Below, in pieces: positions 9,401 through 18,817 of a stretch of DNA of 64,000 nucleotides (position 1 is its first letter; each line of letters opens with the position of its first letter). Source of the DNA: Halieaceae bacterium UBA6060 (lineage in GTDB: Bacteria > Pseudomonadota > Gammaproteobacteria > Pseudomonadales > Halieaceae); assembly GCA_002428935.1 (NCBI GenBank), contig DIYG01000026.1:1-64000 (forward strand), read 5' to 3'. Made by a program: the position numbers and the translations under genes. The notes below the pieces were generated by a model. It had not been told where the DNA came from, ran no database searches, and saw only the letters and a list, made by a program, of their open reading frames with translations.

Positions 9401-9848
9401 TGGTGGACAATTGATGACCGCCATCCTGCCGGGGCTTGAAACCAGCTCCAAGGACATGGAAGTTGAGTGCACGGTGCTAGCTGCACAGATCGACGAGGGA
9501 CGGATTGTCCTCAACCCTGGGCTGGTGCTGCGAACCAGCCGCGTGGATCTATCAGCACGCGGCCAGCTCGACCTCAGCGATGAGAAACTCGCTATTCGCT
9601 TCGACAATCAAGCGCGAAAAGGTTTAGGCATTAGCGCCGCGAGTCTCGTCAACCCTTACGTACAGATTACCGGGACCCTCGGGTCACCCAAGCTGGGCTT
9701 GGACGTTACGGGGTCGGCCATTGCCGGTGGAGCCGCAGTCGCCACCGGGGGCCTCACGGTACTTGCCAAACCCCTCTACGGTCGATTTCTCAACCGCAAG
9801 AATCCGTGCAAGACAGCGCTGGAACGATGGGCGAAGCGAGAAACCTGA
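6420..9848 (+). CDS. AsmA-family protein
   Basis: This 1142-residue protein begins with one N-terminal membrane helix (about residues 5-27). A long periplasmic region of beta-strand-rich repeats follows, with the AsmA signature near the N-terminus (LNREVHLG, then SLANVDW) and the AsmA C-terminal region near 960-1110. The C-terminus includes a GTLGSPKLGLD segment and a final hydrophobic Gly/Ala-rich stretch. AsmA-like proteins (AsmA, TamB, YhdP, YicH) are bridge-like proteins linked to phospholipid traffic to the outer membrane and envelope homeostasis. An acidic, Glu/Ser-rich linker at about 120-145 and a Pro/Glu-rich linker at about 825-840 separate subdomains. It is translationally coupled to the upstream small membrane-protein gene. 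Confidence 0.85.
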   Translation: MKKLGLAVFGTLLGSLLIALLLLFRGIELGFAVPFLEKQASKFLNREVHLGTPPRVQLGSDIEVIAGDISLANVDWAPDLNLASVEHVEVRLRLSSLFSDGPIVVEDFRLSGAHVALASDETEQSNLPELNTDGAEPEETAASEEKAGLGIVFNNMLIEEATLSRWHPIRGKYLDLRIDSLTQQARQDETLELHAAGELQGRAWHLNSHGSNLNSLIEGRGLFAQVDGQLGPLSLEGEYSLQALDALRDLSAKLHVHGTMPPRIAQLSPIFDADTPVDVRLIIGDVDPGIAIDLKADLHTLDIHLSGTADRPESGDGIDLALKIDAGSLPRLARALDLGETEELPLTIDGRIDRDGRAIAIPRFDIHAGEHWIRGSLRVPSFPLTTDAELQLDATGPDFSFYQRLLERPSSFKVPYEIQAQLTRSASGKELLLSSLRVGEAHMSAEGSLGDAPNYHGSEFTMQASFDDLEPIGGLVGAPLPSIPALFGTELSVAEQGKITIHRLNVDVAGARASLAGGLNTYPALDKVDLMLNVQSPSLATTAGQLGVAGLGDVPAKLELRTQGSLAALRVDRLNLETGGLSVTSTAGDLAIVDGNLSTDFRFDVSLENLPELLGEYANEAMSAERYEFTLAPTLSEELLGIELSELSGPGVQGSAAVALPRDLSFNDQARINADLALSNIALLMPGLRDYTPPEQALRFVSDTRGGTEPQLRAQVLAGDNPLLSIETQVPARDDVPMIIAVRGRGADLHAFGSTPALPERVLPYAVDADLSILGDEMTLAARNIELDGSRLLGNIRFDSAENELVADLSVPQANLQPWLAPLDDDSPDEKPPEPSAKNERVIPANPLPLDWLRDYRLDIQLQTGPLGIEDPFFDGVNFVDAVHVHHRSGDGRASLQIKDLRGARGNATGLLEVTTQEQSAHVSLDFDLTDFPIGITVEGPHLSDLPKHDVDLELVGQGTNPRELAASLNGKFLMSGGAGVLKDMGLAFATESFGGQLMTAILPGLETSSKDMEVECTVLAAQIDEGRIVLNPGLVLRTSRVDLSARGQLDLSDEKLAIRFDNQARKGLGISAASLVNPYVQITGTLGSPKLGLDVTGSAIAGGAAVATGGLTVLAKPLYGRFLNRKNPCKTALERWAKRET

Positions 9849-9911
9849 AGGGAAAAATCAGGGGAGTCATCACACTCCAGGGGCGAGCATACCCAACATC
9901 TTGAAGCGCTA

Positions 9912-11399
9912 CTATGAGCCCAGGCTTCGATACTCTTTTTCCAGACGTTTGCCCGCTTTCTTTGATACGCCGCCGAGGACTTCAATAGCCTGACGGACTC
10001 GCGCGCGACTCATATCAGGTCCCAGAAGACCCATGGCATCCACCACGGAGAAAGACGCGCGACTGCCCGAAATGGCGATGAACATGGGCGAGAGAAAGTC
10101 TCTGACTTTGACACCCAATTGATCCGCCAGGGACTTCAGCGCGTTCCACACCGTATCGCGATTCCATTCACTCAGGGCTTCGAGGCTCCACAGGGCAAAC
10201 TGCAGCTGTCTCAGGAGTTCCTCGCGATCCGTACCCAGTTCGTCAAACAGTGAGGCATCCAGATCCAGGCTGCCCGAGACAAGAAAACTTGCCTGGGGTG
10301 CAAAATCGCTAAGGGTTTCAATCCGCGGCTGCAGATGCGGCAACACCGAGTGCAAAGTTTCCTGATTGAAGGCCCACTCAACCAGGCGTTCCGCGAGTTG
10401 TTCCTCACTAAGCTCCTCGCGAATCCAAAGCCCATTGAGCCAGCGCAGTTTTTCCCCATCGAAGATAGGGCCACCCAGGGATACCCGTTGAATATCGAAA
10501 GCGTCCTGCATCTCACCCAGCGTGAACTTCTCACGCTCATCGGGCATGGACCAACCCATCCGCCCCAGGTAGTTAAGCAAGGCCTCGGGGAGAAACCCCA
10601 TGCGCTGGTAATAAAGGATGCTCGTTGGGTTCTTGCGTTTGCTGAGCTTGGATTTGTCGGGGTTGCGTAACAACGGCAGGTGACACAGGACCGGCATTTC
10701 CCAGCCGAAGTACTCATAGAGCAGTTGATGCTTGGGCGCCGAGTTAATCCACTCTTCACCGCGGATCACATGGGTGATCCCCATGAGGTGATCGTCCACG
10801 ACATTGGCCAAATGGTAGGTGGGCATACCATCGGACTTCAAAAGAATCTGGGCGTCGACCATGCTCCAGTCCAGCTCGATGCTACCCCGCAAAAGATCAT
10901 CGATCCGACAGCTACCGGCGTCCTCGGGAACCATCATGCGAATGACATGAGGTTCGCCGGCCTCGCGACGTCGCGCGACTTCAGCATCCGGCAACGCAAG
11001 ATCCGAGGGTTTGAGAGCACTGCTGTTACCAGCGGCCCGTCGTTCCTCGCGCAACGCGTCAAGTTCCTCCGGGCGGCGGTAGCAAAGGAAGGCCTTGCCC
11101 TGGTCCACCAGTTGCTGGGCGTATTCCGCGTACACCGTGCCCCGCTCGCTCTGACGATACGGACCGTGGTCGCCACCGATATCCGGACCTTCATCCCAGT
11201 CGAGGCCCAACCAACGCAGAGAATCCAGGATTGCCGTCTCCGATGCCCGAGTAGAACGGGCCTGATCCGTGTCCTCTATGCGCAAGATAAACTGGCCGCC
11301 ATGGGCGCGAGCAAAACACAGATTGAACAGGGCTACATAAGCCGTGCCTACATGGGGGTCGCCGGTAGGCGATGGAGCGACGCGAGTACGTACGGTCAT
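9912..11399 (-). CDS. gltX: Glutamyl-tRNA synthetase
   Basis: This 495-residue class I aminoacyl-tRNA synthetase charges tRNA-Glu with glutamate in the cytosol. The HIGH-type motif is visible as [10 protein letters not shown] (residues 11-20), the Rossmann-fold stretch RIEDTDQ follows, and the KMSKS loop is present as KLSKR. Length and the C-terminal anticodon-binding region fit discriminating bacterial GltX. There is no sign of a truncated Glu-Q-Rs type paralogue because the anticodon domain is complete. The gene is monocistronic by spacing: it is convergent with the AsmA-like gene, and its 5' neighbour ends 118 bases away. Confidence 0.97.
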   Translation of the reverse strand: MTVRTRVAPSPTGDPHVGTAYVALFNLCFARAHGGQFILRIEDTDQARSTRASETAILDSLRWLGLDWDEGPDIGGDHGPYRQSERGTVYAEYAQQLVDQGKAFLCYRRPEELDALREERRAAGNSSALKPSDLALPDAEVARRREAGEPHVIRMMVPEDAGSCRIDDLLRGSIELDWSMVDAQILLKSDGMPTYHLANVVDDHLMGITHVIRGEEWINSAPKHQLLYEYFGWEMPVLCHLPLLRNPDKSKLSKRKNPTSILYYQRMGFLPEALLNYLGRMGWSMPDEREKFTLGEMQDAFDIQRVSLGGPIFDGEKLRWLNGLWIREELSEEQLAERLVEWAFNQETLHSVLPHLQPRIETLSDFAPQASFLVSGSLDLDASLFDELGTDREELLRQLQFALWSLEALSEWNRDTVWNALKSLADQLGVKVRDFLSPMFIAISGSRASFSVVDAMGLLGPDMSRARVRQAIEVLGGVSKKAGKRLEKEYRSLGS

Positions 11400-11517
11400 G
11401 GGTCTACGATGTTTGCCTTAAGGGCCGGCGATTATAGAGGGCACTGCGGTGGATGTCTGGCCACAACGAGGCTCTGATGCTCGAAACCTGTGGCATCCGC
11501 CACAGCAGCGCAGGAAG

Positions 11518-11838
11518 CTAGGGCGAAGACGGTGGTAAAACCTCCCATTCAGGCGCTTCAAACTCACCGAGCAGAGTGATCTCTACATGGGGCGTCTGAG
11601 AGGCAATGATCGCAGCGATCTCCTCCGGAGGGTCCAGTTCCATGGCATCTCGGGCTGCTTTGCTCTCCCAGGTGGCGATGGCCAGCAAGGTATCGGGAGC
11701 ATCAATCTTGCGGTGCAAACGGGTGCCGCAGGCACCCTTGGCTTGCTGAATATACTCGCTAGCCCTCACCCAGGCCTCGGCATAGTCTTCCGGGCGATAG
11801 TTTTCGTCGGTGATGCGGATTTCAAAAATGTAGTGCAC
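11518..11838 (-). CDS. Small protein with ABM-like (dimeric alpha/beta barrel) fold
   Basis: The 106-residue protein has the pattern of antibiotic-biosynthesis-monooxygenase-like ferredoxin folds. An initial strand IFEIRI leads to a helix (EAWVRASEYIQQA). A strand with a GTRLHRKID turn follows, then LLAIATWESKAAR, which is the hallmark W-x-S/N segment of that fold. Such proteins are usually small dimeric monooxygenases, heme-related enzymes or stress proteins; the substrate is not readable. The start is GTG. It lies nine bases downstream of the PhoD-like phosphatase gene and is almost certainly cotranscribed with it. Confidence 0.6.
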   Translation of the reverse strand: MHYIFEIRITDENYRPEDYAEAWVRASEYIQQAKGACGTRLHRKIDAPDTLLAIATWESKAARDAMELDPPEEIAAIIASQTPHVEITLLGEFEAPEWEVLPPSSP

Positions 11839-11847
11839 AAGGTATTC

Positions 11848-12960
11848 CTAAGGGCCCAGGGAGCGAGACTCCATACGTACCACTTCTCCCGCCTCGTCGT
11901 GGAGTTGAAAATCGATCTGCCCCGCTTCCCAGTCGATCAATAACAGACCGAAATTCGCCTCTCCGTAGAGTTCGCCGAGACGGTAGCTGCCTTTCTCCGC
12001 CAGGGTATTCCGTCGGTAGGGGAAGGGAATCACATTGTTTAGGGCGGACGAGGTGAACTCCAGGAGTGAGGTGTCACCACCGATATCTCGCTCGTAGAAC
12101 CCCGCTACATGACGATCACCGGAAAGGATGAAAACCGGGGTAGCACCGCTCTCTTGCAGCATATTGAGAAGGCGATCCTGCTCACCGGGCAGTTGATGCC
12201 ATCCCTCCCAGCCATGGCCGTCTCCCAGCAGTTGTACCGATGTGACCACCAGGCGCAACTGCGTATCCACCTGTAATTGCGCCTCCAACCATCGCCACTG
12301 GGCATCCCCCAACATGGTTTTCTCCGGGCTTTGATCACTCACGTACCGCTCCCGTCCAGGCGATCCATACGTATCGGTGGGTTTCAGAGGAGAACGAAAG
12401 GAGCGTGTATCCAGGACAATCAACTGTGCTGATTTCCCGGGTGGCCCCAGCAGGCGGCTGAAATAAATGCCGTCCCTTGAGCGTCGTTCATCGTCAGCGG
12501 CGATTCCCCAACGCTCCAGAAACAGAGCCTCAGAAGCCCGTCTATAAGGAAAATCCGCGCCGGCATCATTCCTCCCGTAATCGTGGTCATCCCAGACCGG
12601 CAGCACAGGCACCTGCTGGCGAAAGGCATGAAACTCGGCGTTATCGGCGAGCGCATCGTACGCTTGTTCCAGTCTCGGTAGATGGGACTCTGTGTCTTCG
12701 CGGCTGGGGTACAGAGTGTCCCCAGCGAACACAAACAACTGGGGTTTCAAACGCGCGAGAGAGTGCCAGATGCCGTTCTTACCCAGTTGATTTTTGAAAC
12801 AGGAACCGAAGGCCAGGCGGGTGATCGCTTGTCGCGAATCCAGTGCCGCTGACTCCAAAGGCGCCGCTCCCTGTTCGGACCAAACACCACTAGACAAGAG
12901 CATCAGCAACACTGCCGTGGTCAGTGTTTTAGATGACTGAGTTCGCAGCGCGAGTACCAT
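11848..12960 (-). CDS. PhoD-like alkaline phosphatase / phosphodiesterase, secreted
   Basis: This 370-residue protein has an N-terminal signal sequence (about residues 1-28). The metallophosphoesterase motifs of the PhoD family are visible: FGSCF, FAGDTLY, VWDDHDYGRND and SGDRHVAGF. PhoD-type enzymes hydrolyse phosphate mono- and diesters with an Fe/Ca centre in the periplasm or outside the cell. The GSCFKNQ start of the mature domain, without the long N-terminal PhoD domain, resembles the shorter phosphodiesterase subgroup. The gene is followed nine bases later by the ABM-like gene and preceded by a secreted hydrolase gene on the same strand. Confidence 0.82.
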   Translation of the reverse strand: MVLALRTQSSKTLTTAVLLMLLSSGVWSEQGAAPLESAALDSRQAITRLAFGSCFKNQLGKNGIWHSLARLKPQLFVFAGDTLYPSREDTESHLPRLEQAYDALADNAEFHAFRQQVPVLPVWDDHDYGRNDAGADFPYRRASEALFLERWGIAADDERRSRDGIYFSRLLGPPGKSAQLIVLDTRSFRSPLKPTDTYGSPGRERYVSDQSPEKTMLGDAQWRWLEAQLQVDTQLRLVVTSVQLLGDGHGWEGWHQLPGEQDRLLNMLQESGATPVFILSGDRHVAGFYERDIGGDTSLLEFTSSALNNVIPFPYRRNTLAEKGSYRLGELYGEANFGLLLIDWEAGQIDFQLHDEAGEVVRMESRSLGP

Positions 12961-13032
12961 GACTAGTCCTTTGGTCCGATTTGCCGAGGATAAAACTTCG
13001 TAGTTACCGGACCGTTAAGCAAGACCCCGCTA

Positions 13033-13881
13033 TCATTTGGACGGAACCGAGTGACGCATACCCTGCTCAAGGGCATGAAACAACGCATCGCGAAGCACGT
13101 CGTAAGCGGGAGTTAAGGGATGTATCCAATCAAAGTGGCCAGCGCCTTCCAGAACCACCGTGTCGGCACCGGCCATAGCGCTCGCCTGTGCCGCGTCAAC
13201 GATAGCGTCACGCCCTCCACGAAGGAGTGTCACGGGGACCTGTTGCGGTAAAAGCGCCGGAGAAGCTTGTCGGTAAGCCGGTCCACGGGTCTCTGGTGTG
13301 CCGCCCATGAATCGCTGAGTAACGACTTCACAACTGTTCTCACCCCGGGCGTAACGCTGAAGATCGGTGATGGCCGCTAGACCGACCGCCGCAACTACCC
13401 GCACGGGAGGGGCCACCAAGGCGGGATCCCGAGCGGCCATCCACAGGCCGAGATGTCCTCCAGCGGAGTGCCCCACGACTACCGTGCGCTCCAAAGACAG
13501 CCGAGGATCTCGAAGCTGCGCCAGACGATCCAGAGCCTGCACCACATCAGAAGCCGTTCCCGGCCAGCCACCACCAGACTCACCCACACGACGATATTCG
13601 GGAACCCACACCGCGTAGCCGTCCCGGGCCAGGGAACTCGCAAGGGGGTAGATATGGCTCGCATCGTATTCCTCAAGCCAACATCCGCCGTGGACCAACA
13701 TCACCACCGGATGCGTACCTCTCCCCAGGGGAATCCAAAGGGAGGCCGTTTGCGAGGGTTCATTACCGTAGGTCAGGGTGAGATTCGGTCGGCGATGCTC
13801 CAGCGCCAGTACCTCGGAAAAACTCACGGGCATTTCCACCGCAGCTACCTTCAGCACCCCTAGAAAGCACAGGGCCAACAC
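13033..13881 (-). CDS. Secreted alpha/beta hydrolase, BD-FAE/carboxylesterase-like
   Basis: The 282-residue protein has a short N-terminal hydrophobic signal. It carries the oxyanion-hole motif HGGCW near residues 64-68, the nucleophile elbow GHSAGG near 137-142, a later Asp in RGGRDAIVD and a C-terminal His in GAGHFDW. This is the layout of BD-FAE, kynurenine-formamidase and carboxylesterase-type hydrolases. The acyl substrate cannot be deduced. The predicted start is a GTG at 13881. It sits 55 bases after the GST-like gene on the same strand and 72 bases before the PhoD-like gene, so a loose operon is possible. Confidence 0.8.
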   Translation of the reverse strand: MLALCFLGVLKVAAVEMPVSFSEVLALEHRRPNLTLTYGNEPSQTASLWIPLGRGTHPVVMLVHGGCWLEEYDASHIYPLASSLARDGYAVWVPEYRRVGESGGGWPGTASDVVQALDRLAQLRDPRLSLERTVVVGHSAGGHLGLWMAARDPALVAPPVRVVAAVGLAAITDLQRYARGENSCEVVTQRFMGGTPETRGPAYRQASPALLPQQVPVTLLRGGRDAIVDAAQASAMAGADTVVLEGAGHFDWIHPLTPAYDVLRDALFHALEQGMRHSVPSK

Positions 13882-13936
13882 CGTCCAGCGGCTAAGCAGT
13901 CACCCGCTCCTGAGCTTGCGCCCCTCCCCTGTGGGC

Positions 13937-14962
13937 CTAAGCTTCAGCACGCAACACACCACAACCGCAGTCTCGGAGAACCGGTGCCAGCTGATCCGCG
14001 GATTCCGGCGCAAGCTCACGAAAGCGGCTTTGCAATGCTGCGAGACACTTACCCTGATAGGGAAACACCGGCTGATGCCAGCGTCGACCGTCGATGAGAC
14101 AGTCTACTTGTCCATCACCCGCCTGGAGGGCTGCGGCATTTCCCTCAAGGAACGGTAGATACACACGACCAATCTCCGTCAGCAGGGGTTTAAGTATCAG
14201 CAACGCCTCGTCCAGGGAAAACCAGTCCTCATCGTTCGCCGATGCGCCAGACAGGTCCTCTACGCGATCGACCCAGGCTCTAACCCGGGCCGAAAGCTTC
14301 CGCGTGAGAGCCGCGGGCGTGGGCTCAACCATCGCAAGCTGTGAGAGCTGACCAAAGATCGCAAAGTCCGCCGCAGATGGCCGCGCCCCCAGCGCAAAAC
14401 CCTTACGAAGAATCAGGGCATCCAATAACTCGACAAAACGGACATAGCTCTCCTCGATCAGGGCTGCCGTATCGGGGTTTGAACCGACCACGGACAGGCG
14501 GTCTGCCTGACGTGTTGTAAACATCTGGGCCAATTCATCCGCCTCCGCGGCACTGCAGGTGGGCCGCTGCCAGTAGATAAGCAATGGGGCGATATTTTCC
14601 CGGTCGGCTTTGTGGGCCCAGCGATAGTGGAACATGGGCTTGGTCAGCCACTCGTCAGCATAGTCTTCTATAAGATCTGATAGAAAACGCAGACCAGGGT
14701 CCCGGGGCAGCGCCGAGCGTTCCGGGTACATGGTCTCCAAACGACGGATGATGGGCGTGGAATCAACCATCGCTTCCCGTTCACCATCCTCCCCGGAAAA
14801 ATAGACCGTCGGTAGCAGCTTCACCCGCGGCTCGGGATAGGCCTCGGGTGCCTCACCCCAGTGAAGGATGTAGGGAATGCGCCGATAGCGGAGCAAGGCG
14901 AGCATTTTTCGAGTGTAGGGTGAACCTGCAACACCCTTGAGCTCCAGGGTCGTCTTGGTCAC
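13937..14962 (-). CDS. Glutathione S-transferase-like protein
   Basis: The 341-residue protein starts with a thioredoxin-fold GST N-terminal domain (ELKGVAGSPYTRKM near residues 6-19 and a VDSTPIIRRLE glutathione-binding stretch near 66-76). An all-helical GST C-terminal domain with GARPSAADFAIFGQL near 198-212 follows. About 90 extra residues lie beyond the usual GST length and end in an RDCGCG cysteine pair. The Ser in GSPYT could serve as the catalytic hydroxyl. The substrate is unknown. Its GTG start overlaps the stop of the upstream dipeptidase gene (GTGA), so the two are translationally coupled. Confidence 0.8.
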   Translation of the reverse strand: MTKTTLELKGVAGSPYTRKMLALLRYRRIPYILHWGEAPEAYPEPRVKLLPTVYFSGEDGEREAMVDSTPIIRRLETMYPERSALPRDPGLRFLSDLIEDYADEWLTKPMFHYRWAHKADRENIAPLLIYWQRPTCSAAEADELAQMFTTRQADRLSVVGSNPDTAALIEESYVRFVELLDALILRKGFALGARPSAADFAIFGQLSQLAMVEPTPAALTRKLSARVRAWVDRVEDLSGASANDEDWFSLDEALLILKPLLTEIGRVYLPFLEGNAAALQAGDGQVDCLIDGRRWHQPVFPYQGKCLAALQSRFRELAPESADQLAPVLRDCGCGVLRAEA

Positions 14963-16248
14963 TGGGTAGCATCCTCGGTCAACGGCGGATCCGCCGCCAG
15001 ACGCTCCGCTTGAAGCCCCCGAGCCACCCCTTCACTACGTTCCATAGCTCGCAGCACGTTACCTCCAGCGATAGCCGAGATATCGGCATCGCTGTAACCC
15101 CGTCGCAGGAGTTCCACAAACAGCGCCGGGTAGGTACTGACATCTTCCAATCCCGTTACTACCTGAGAGATGCCGTCAAAGTCACCGCCTACGCCGATAT
15201 GCTCTATCCCGGCAACGCGACGAATATGGTCAATGTGGTCCGCGACATCCGACAAGGTAGCACCAGGATCCGGGTGAGCAGCCAGCCAGGACTCGTAGGC
15301 CGCATCCCGAGCGGCCTCATCAAAAGGCATCACCGCCTTGAGACGAGCCTGCTCGCCGCTGCGCTCCCGCTCCCAGTCCCGCTTTGCCTGGGAGATGTAC
15401 GCGGGCACAAAAGTAACCATAACCACCCCCCCGTTGGCGGGTAGCCGCTTCAACACATCGTCGGGAACATTTCTCGGGTGGTCCGTTACAGAGCGCGCTG
15501 AAGAGTGAGAAAAGATCACGGGAGCTTCTGCGACGTCGAGAGCATCGTGCATGGTCGCGGCCGTGACGTGGGACAGATCGACGAGCATTCCCAGATAGTT
15601 CATTTCTTCGACCACACTGACGCCAAAGTTCGTTAGACCATCGTGGCGATGCTCGTCCGTAGCCGAATCAGCCCAACTCAAGCCTAGGGAGTGGGTAAGA
15701 GTCATGTAACGGGCCCCGGCAGCATAGAGGGAGCGCAAGGTACCCAGGGAGTTTTCAATGGCGTGACCGCCTTCAATACCCATCAGGGATCCAATTTTGC
15801 CCGCGGCGTGAGCGGCACGAACATCCGCGGCAGTGAAGGCTAAAGCGAGGTCATCGGGATAGCGCTCCACGAGCCGGCGCACCACGTCCATTTGGGTCAT
15901 GACCTTGGACGCGTCTCCAGGGCTACCACCGTATTCCGCAATGGGCACGTATACCGACCAGAACTGGCCACCCACACCACCCTCGCGAAGCCGGGGAATA
16001 TCCGTGTGCAAGGGCGGCTCCAATTGATCGTTTCGCTCCGCCACGTCCAGAGACTCAAGGCGATTCCCGTGCCGACCGAAGTACTGCCAGGGCAAATCAT
16101 TGTGGCCATCGATCAATGGCGTTTCCGCCAACACCGCCGCAACGCGAGCCTCTAAGGACTGTGCGACGGAGCGTTGAGCGAGGGTCAGGGCTACTACCCC
16201 CAGGGTCAGAGTTATTACAAAAAGGGGCCTACGCAAGGTCACGAGCAT
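14959..16248 (-). CDS. M19 membrane dipeptidase (renal dipeptidase family)
   Basis: With the ATG at 16248 the protein is about 429 residues and begins with a clear signal peptide. A longer reading from 16368 would enter the divergent dusA gene and lacks a signal sequence at its start, so the shorter start is preferred. The zinc-binding DGHNDLPW motif, MGIEGGHAI, the SHSSARSVTDHPRN stretch and GGDFDGI identify peptidase family M19, which hydrolyses dipeptides (often with a D-residue) using a binuclear zinc centre. It is probably periplasmic. It is translationally coupled to the downstream GST-like gene and divergent from dusA across a 78-base promoter gap. Confidence 0.9.
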   Translation of the reverse strand: MLVTLRRPLFVITLTLGVVALTLAQRSVAQSLEARVAAVLAETPLIDGHNDLPWQYFGRHGNRLESLDVAERNDQLEPPLHTDIPRLREGGVGGQFWSVYVPIAEYGGSPGDASKVMTQMDVVRRLVERYPDDLALAFTAADVRAAHAAGKIGSLMGIEGGHAIENSLGTLRSLYAAGARYMTLTHSLGLSWADSATDEHRHDGLTNFGVSVVEEMNYLGMLVDLSHVTAATMHDALDVAEAPVIFSHSSARSVTDHPRNVPDDVLKRLPANGGVVMVTFVPAYISQAKRDWERERSGEQARLKAVMPFDEAARDAAYESWLAAHPDPGATLSDVADHIDHIRRVAGIEHIGVGGDFDGISQVVTGLEDVSTYPALFVELLRRGYSDADISAIAGGNVLRAMERSEGVARGLQAERLAADPPLTEDATQ

Positions 16249-16326
16249 GGTGGGTGCTTCCTTAGAGCCATAAAGCCCTGCACCATAGCGCGGAGACCCC
16301 CATTGGTGAAGTAAAATGCCATCCCT

Positions 16327-17331
16327 ATGGAACAGCCCGTAATAAGCCCAGAAAACGATAACGCCCACCGGTTTTGCACCGCCCCTATGATGGATTGGTC
16401 AGACCGCCACTGCAGGACCTTCTGGCGCCAACTGAGCCGCCACGCTCGCCTTTACACAGAGATGGTGACCACAGGGGCGCTCATCCACGGAGATCGGGAG
16501 CGTTTTCTTGCCTACAGTGATGAGGAACATCCCATCGCTCTGCAACTCGGGGGTTCCGAACCCCCGGCTCTAGCGCGCTGCGCTCGTTGGGCCCAGGAGT
16601 GGGGCTATGATGAGGTTAATCTGAACTGCGGCTGCCCCTCGGATCGGGTGCAAAATGGCGCCTTTGGTGCCTGCCTTATGGCGGAACCAGAACGGGTTCG
16701 CGATTGTGTGGCGGCGATGCGAGCGGCCTGCGATGTGCCAGTCACCGTAAAACATCGCATCGGCATCGATCATATGGAATCTTACGAGGAGTTTTCCAAC
16801 TTCGTTGGCACCGTGGCGGATGGCGGATGCGACTGCTTTATCGTCCACGCTCGCAAAGCCTGGCTTCAGGGTTTATCGCCAAAGGAAAACCGCGAGGTGC
16901 CGCCCCTGAACTACGCCTGGGTCTATAGGCTGAAGCGCGATTTTCCCCAGCTCACCATCGTCATCAACGGTGGAATAGAGAGTCTCGATGAGTGCGAGGC
17001 ACATCTGGATCAGGTTGATGGGGTGATGCTGGGTCGCTCGATTTACCACCACCCCTGGCTCCTGGCGACGGTGGACGAGCGCTTCTTCTCCGCAAGCCCG
17101 GGAACTAGGAATCGCGAAGACGTCATCGATCAGTTGATACCCTATGTGGAGCGGGAGTTAGCAAAAGGTGTACGCCTTAACCAAATCACCCGTCACCTGC
17201 TGGGCTTGTATCAGCAGGTACCCGGCGCCCGACGGTTTCGAAGACTATTGAGCGAACAGGCCCACAAACCCGAAGCAGGTATCGAGACCCTGCGCGCCGC
17301 TGTCGCAGAAGTGCTGCAACGCGCGGCCTGA
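16327..17331 (+). CDS. dusA: tRNA-dihydrouridine(20/20a) synthase
   Basis: The 334-residue FMN enzyme reduces uridines in the D-loop of tRNAs with NADPH. DusA features are visible: CTAPMMDWSDRHCR (17-30), the NCGCPSDRVQ catalytic segment (100-109, Cys103 as the proton donor), KHRIGID for phosphate and FMN binding, and VHARKAWLQGLSPKENREVPP, the DusA subgroup signature. The length fits DusA rather than DusB or DusC. It is followed 38 bases later by the transaldolase gene. Confidence 0.95.
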   Translation: MEQPVISPENDNAHRFCTAPMMDWSDRHCRTFWRQLSRHARLYTEMVTTGALIHGDRERFLAYSDEEHPIALQLGGSEPPALARCARWAQEWGYDEVNLNCGCPSDRVQNGAFGACLMAEPERVRDCVAAMRAACDVPVTVKHRIGIDHMESYEEFSNFVGTVADGGCDCFIVHARKAWLQGLSPKENREVPPLNYAWVYRLKRDFPQLTIVINGGIESLDECEAHLDQVDGVMLGRSIYHHPWLLATVDERFFSASPGTRNREDVIDQLIPYVERELAKGVRLNQITRHLLGLYQQVPGARRFRRLLSEQAHKPEAGIETLRAAVAEVLQRAA

Positions 17332-17369
17332 AGCGTTGGCACCCCTAACCGCCTAAGGACACCTTTTCC

Positions 17370-18335
17370 ATGAGCGATAAACTTACGACCCTGAAAAGCA
17401 TGACTGAGGTTGTCGCCGACACGGGCGACATTGAGGCCATTGCTCGCTTCAAACCTCAGGACGCGACCACCAACCCGTCCCTGCTTCTCAAAGCCGCTGC
17501 CCTACCCGCTTACGCTGGATTGCTGGACACAGCACGGGAACAAGCCCAACGCGCGGGCGGTGACAGCGCCACGCAACAAGCCGCCTGCTGTGATCATTTC
17601 GCCGTGGCCGTGGGTCTTGAGATTCTCGCCTTGGTTCCTGGCCGCGTATCTACGGAAGTAGACGCACGTTTGTCCTTTGATACCGCCGCAACCATCGAAA
17701 AAGCCAAACGCTTGATCGGTCTCTATGAAGAGGCTGGCGTAGACCGGCAGCGGATCCTCATCAAGATCGCATCGACCTGGGAAGGCATTCAGGCCGCCCG
17801 GCAGCTTGAACAGGACGGCATAAACTGCAACCTCACCCTGCTGTTTGGATTCGAGCAGGCGCAAGCCTGCGCCGATGCCGGCGCTTTCCTCATATCACCT
17901 TTCGTCGGCCGTATCCTCGACTGGTATAACGCCAACACAGACTTGGACATACGCAGCGGTGAAGACGATCCGGGCGTGCAATCCGTGCGTCGCATCTACC
18001 AGTACTACAAACAGCACGAATACGAGACCGTAGTGATGGGCGCCAGCTTCCGCAATACCGGCGAGATCGAGGCGCTGGCGGGCTGTGATCGGCTTACCAT
18101 CAGTCCCGCCCTCCTCGAGGAATTAGCGAATGACAACGCTGCCCTACCTCGAGTGCTATCGCCGGAGACGGCGCAGAGCGATATCCCTCGCAGCGCTCTC
18201 ACGGAAGGCCAATTTCGCCTCGGCTTTAATGATGATGCCATGGCCACGGAAAAGCTCGCGGAAGGCATCCGAAACTTCATCGCTGACCAGCTGAAGTTGG
18301 AACAATTACTCGCTGGGAACGTCAAAGCGGCATGA
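17370..18335 (+). CDS. tal: Transaldolase
   Basis: The 321-residue protein is a class I (TalB-type) transaldolase of the non-oxidative pentose phosphate pathway. It moves a dihydroxyacetone unit between sedoheptulose 7-phosphate and glyceraldehyde 3-phosphate. The Schiff-base lysine is Lys132 in [10 protein letters not shown], the same position as in E. coli TalB. The DATTNPSLL (31-39) and [10 protein letters not shown] (91-100) signatures are intact. Its TGA stop overlaps the ATG of the TerB-like gene (ATGA at 18332-18335), indicating translational coupling. Confidence 0.96.
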   Translation: MSDKLTTLKSMTEVVADTGDIEAIARFKPQDATTNPSLLLKAAALPAYAGLLDTAREQAQRAGGDSATQQAACCDHFAVAVGLEILALVPGRVSTEVDARLSFDTAATIEKAKRLIGLYEEAGVDRQRILIKIASTWEGIQAARQLEQDGINCNLTLLFGFEQAQACADAGAFLISPFVGRILDWYNANTDLDIRSGEDDPGVQSVRRIYQYYKQHEYETVVMGASFRNTGEIEALAGCDRLTISPALLEELANDNAALPRVLSPETAQSDIPRSALTEGQFRLGFNDDAMATEKLAEGIRNFIADQLKLEQLLAGNVKAA

Positions 18336-18793
18336 TTAAATCCCTAAAGAAGCTGTTCCAGGACCCCGCCGGCAACCCGGACCACAGTACCGAGGAAACC
18401 CGTCGCCTGGCCGCGGCAGCACTTTTAGTGGAGGTTGCCCGGGCCGATTTTGAGCAGGACGCCGCCGAGGAGCAGGCCATGGCCATGCTGCTCAAAAATA
18501 CCCTGGGACTGGAAGCGGAAGACATTGACGCACTGCTTCACAATGCGGACAACGCTGTAGACAACGCGACGTCTCTTTACGAGTTCACTCGCTTGATCAA
18601 CGATCACTACAGCTATGACGATAAGCGTGCTCTGATCCAGGCCTTGTGGCAGGTGGCCTTTGCAGATGCCAGCCTCCATAAATATGAGGAACACTTGATA
18701 CGTCGGGTGGCGGAGCTGATCTATCTGACCCACGAAGATTTTATTCGCACCAAACATGCCGCTCGCACGGCGGCGGAGCAGCACACGGGTTAG
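18332..18793 (+). CDS. TerB-like (tellurite-resistance/Dja1 co-chaperone fold) protein
   Basis: The 153-residue protein is mostly helical. It shows the TerB-type pattern of paired acidic helices: [13 protein letters not shown], an EEQAMAMLL stretch, and a second half with [26 protein letters not shown]. TerB domains bind metal ions and are found in stress and membrane-associated complexes; their exact role in most bacteria is unknown. There is no other ter gene in the window, so tellurite resistance should not be inferred. It overlaps the transaldolase stop codon and is convergent with the STAS gene 25 bases away. Confidence 0.8.
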   Translation: MIKSLKKLFQDPAGNPDHSTEETRRLAAAALLVEVARADFEQDAAEEQAMAMLLKNTLGLEAEDIDALLHNADNAVDNATSLYEFTRLINDHYSYDDKRALIQALWQVAFADASLHKYEEHLIRRVAELIYLTHEDFIRTKHAARTAAEQHTG

Positions 18794-18817
18794 TTCCGAA
18801 AAGATCTTTGGGTGTGT

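Noticed and set aside
10680..11477. 265-codon plus-strand frame
   Set aside because: It is antisense to gltX, which is complete and conserved.
16249..16368. Upstream extension of the M19 dipeptidase gene
   Set aside because: It would overlap the dusA start and add 40 residues before a normal signal peptide; the ATG at 16248 is better.
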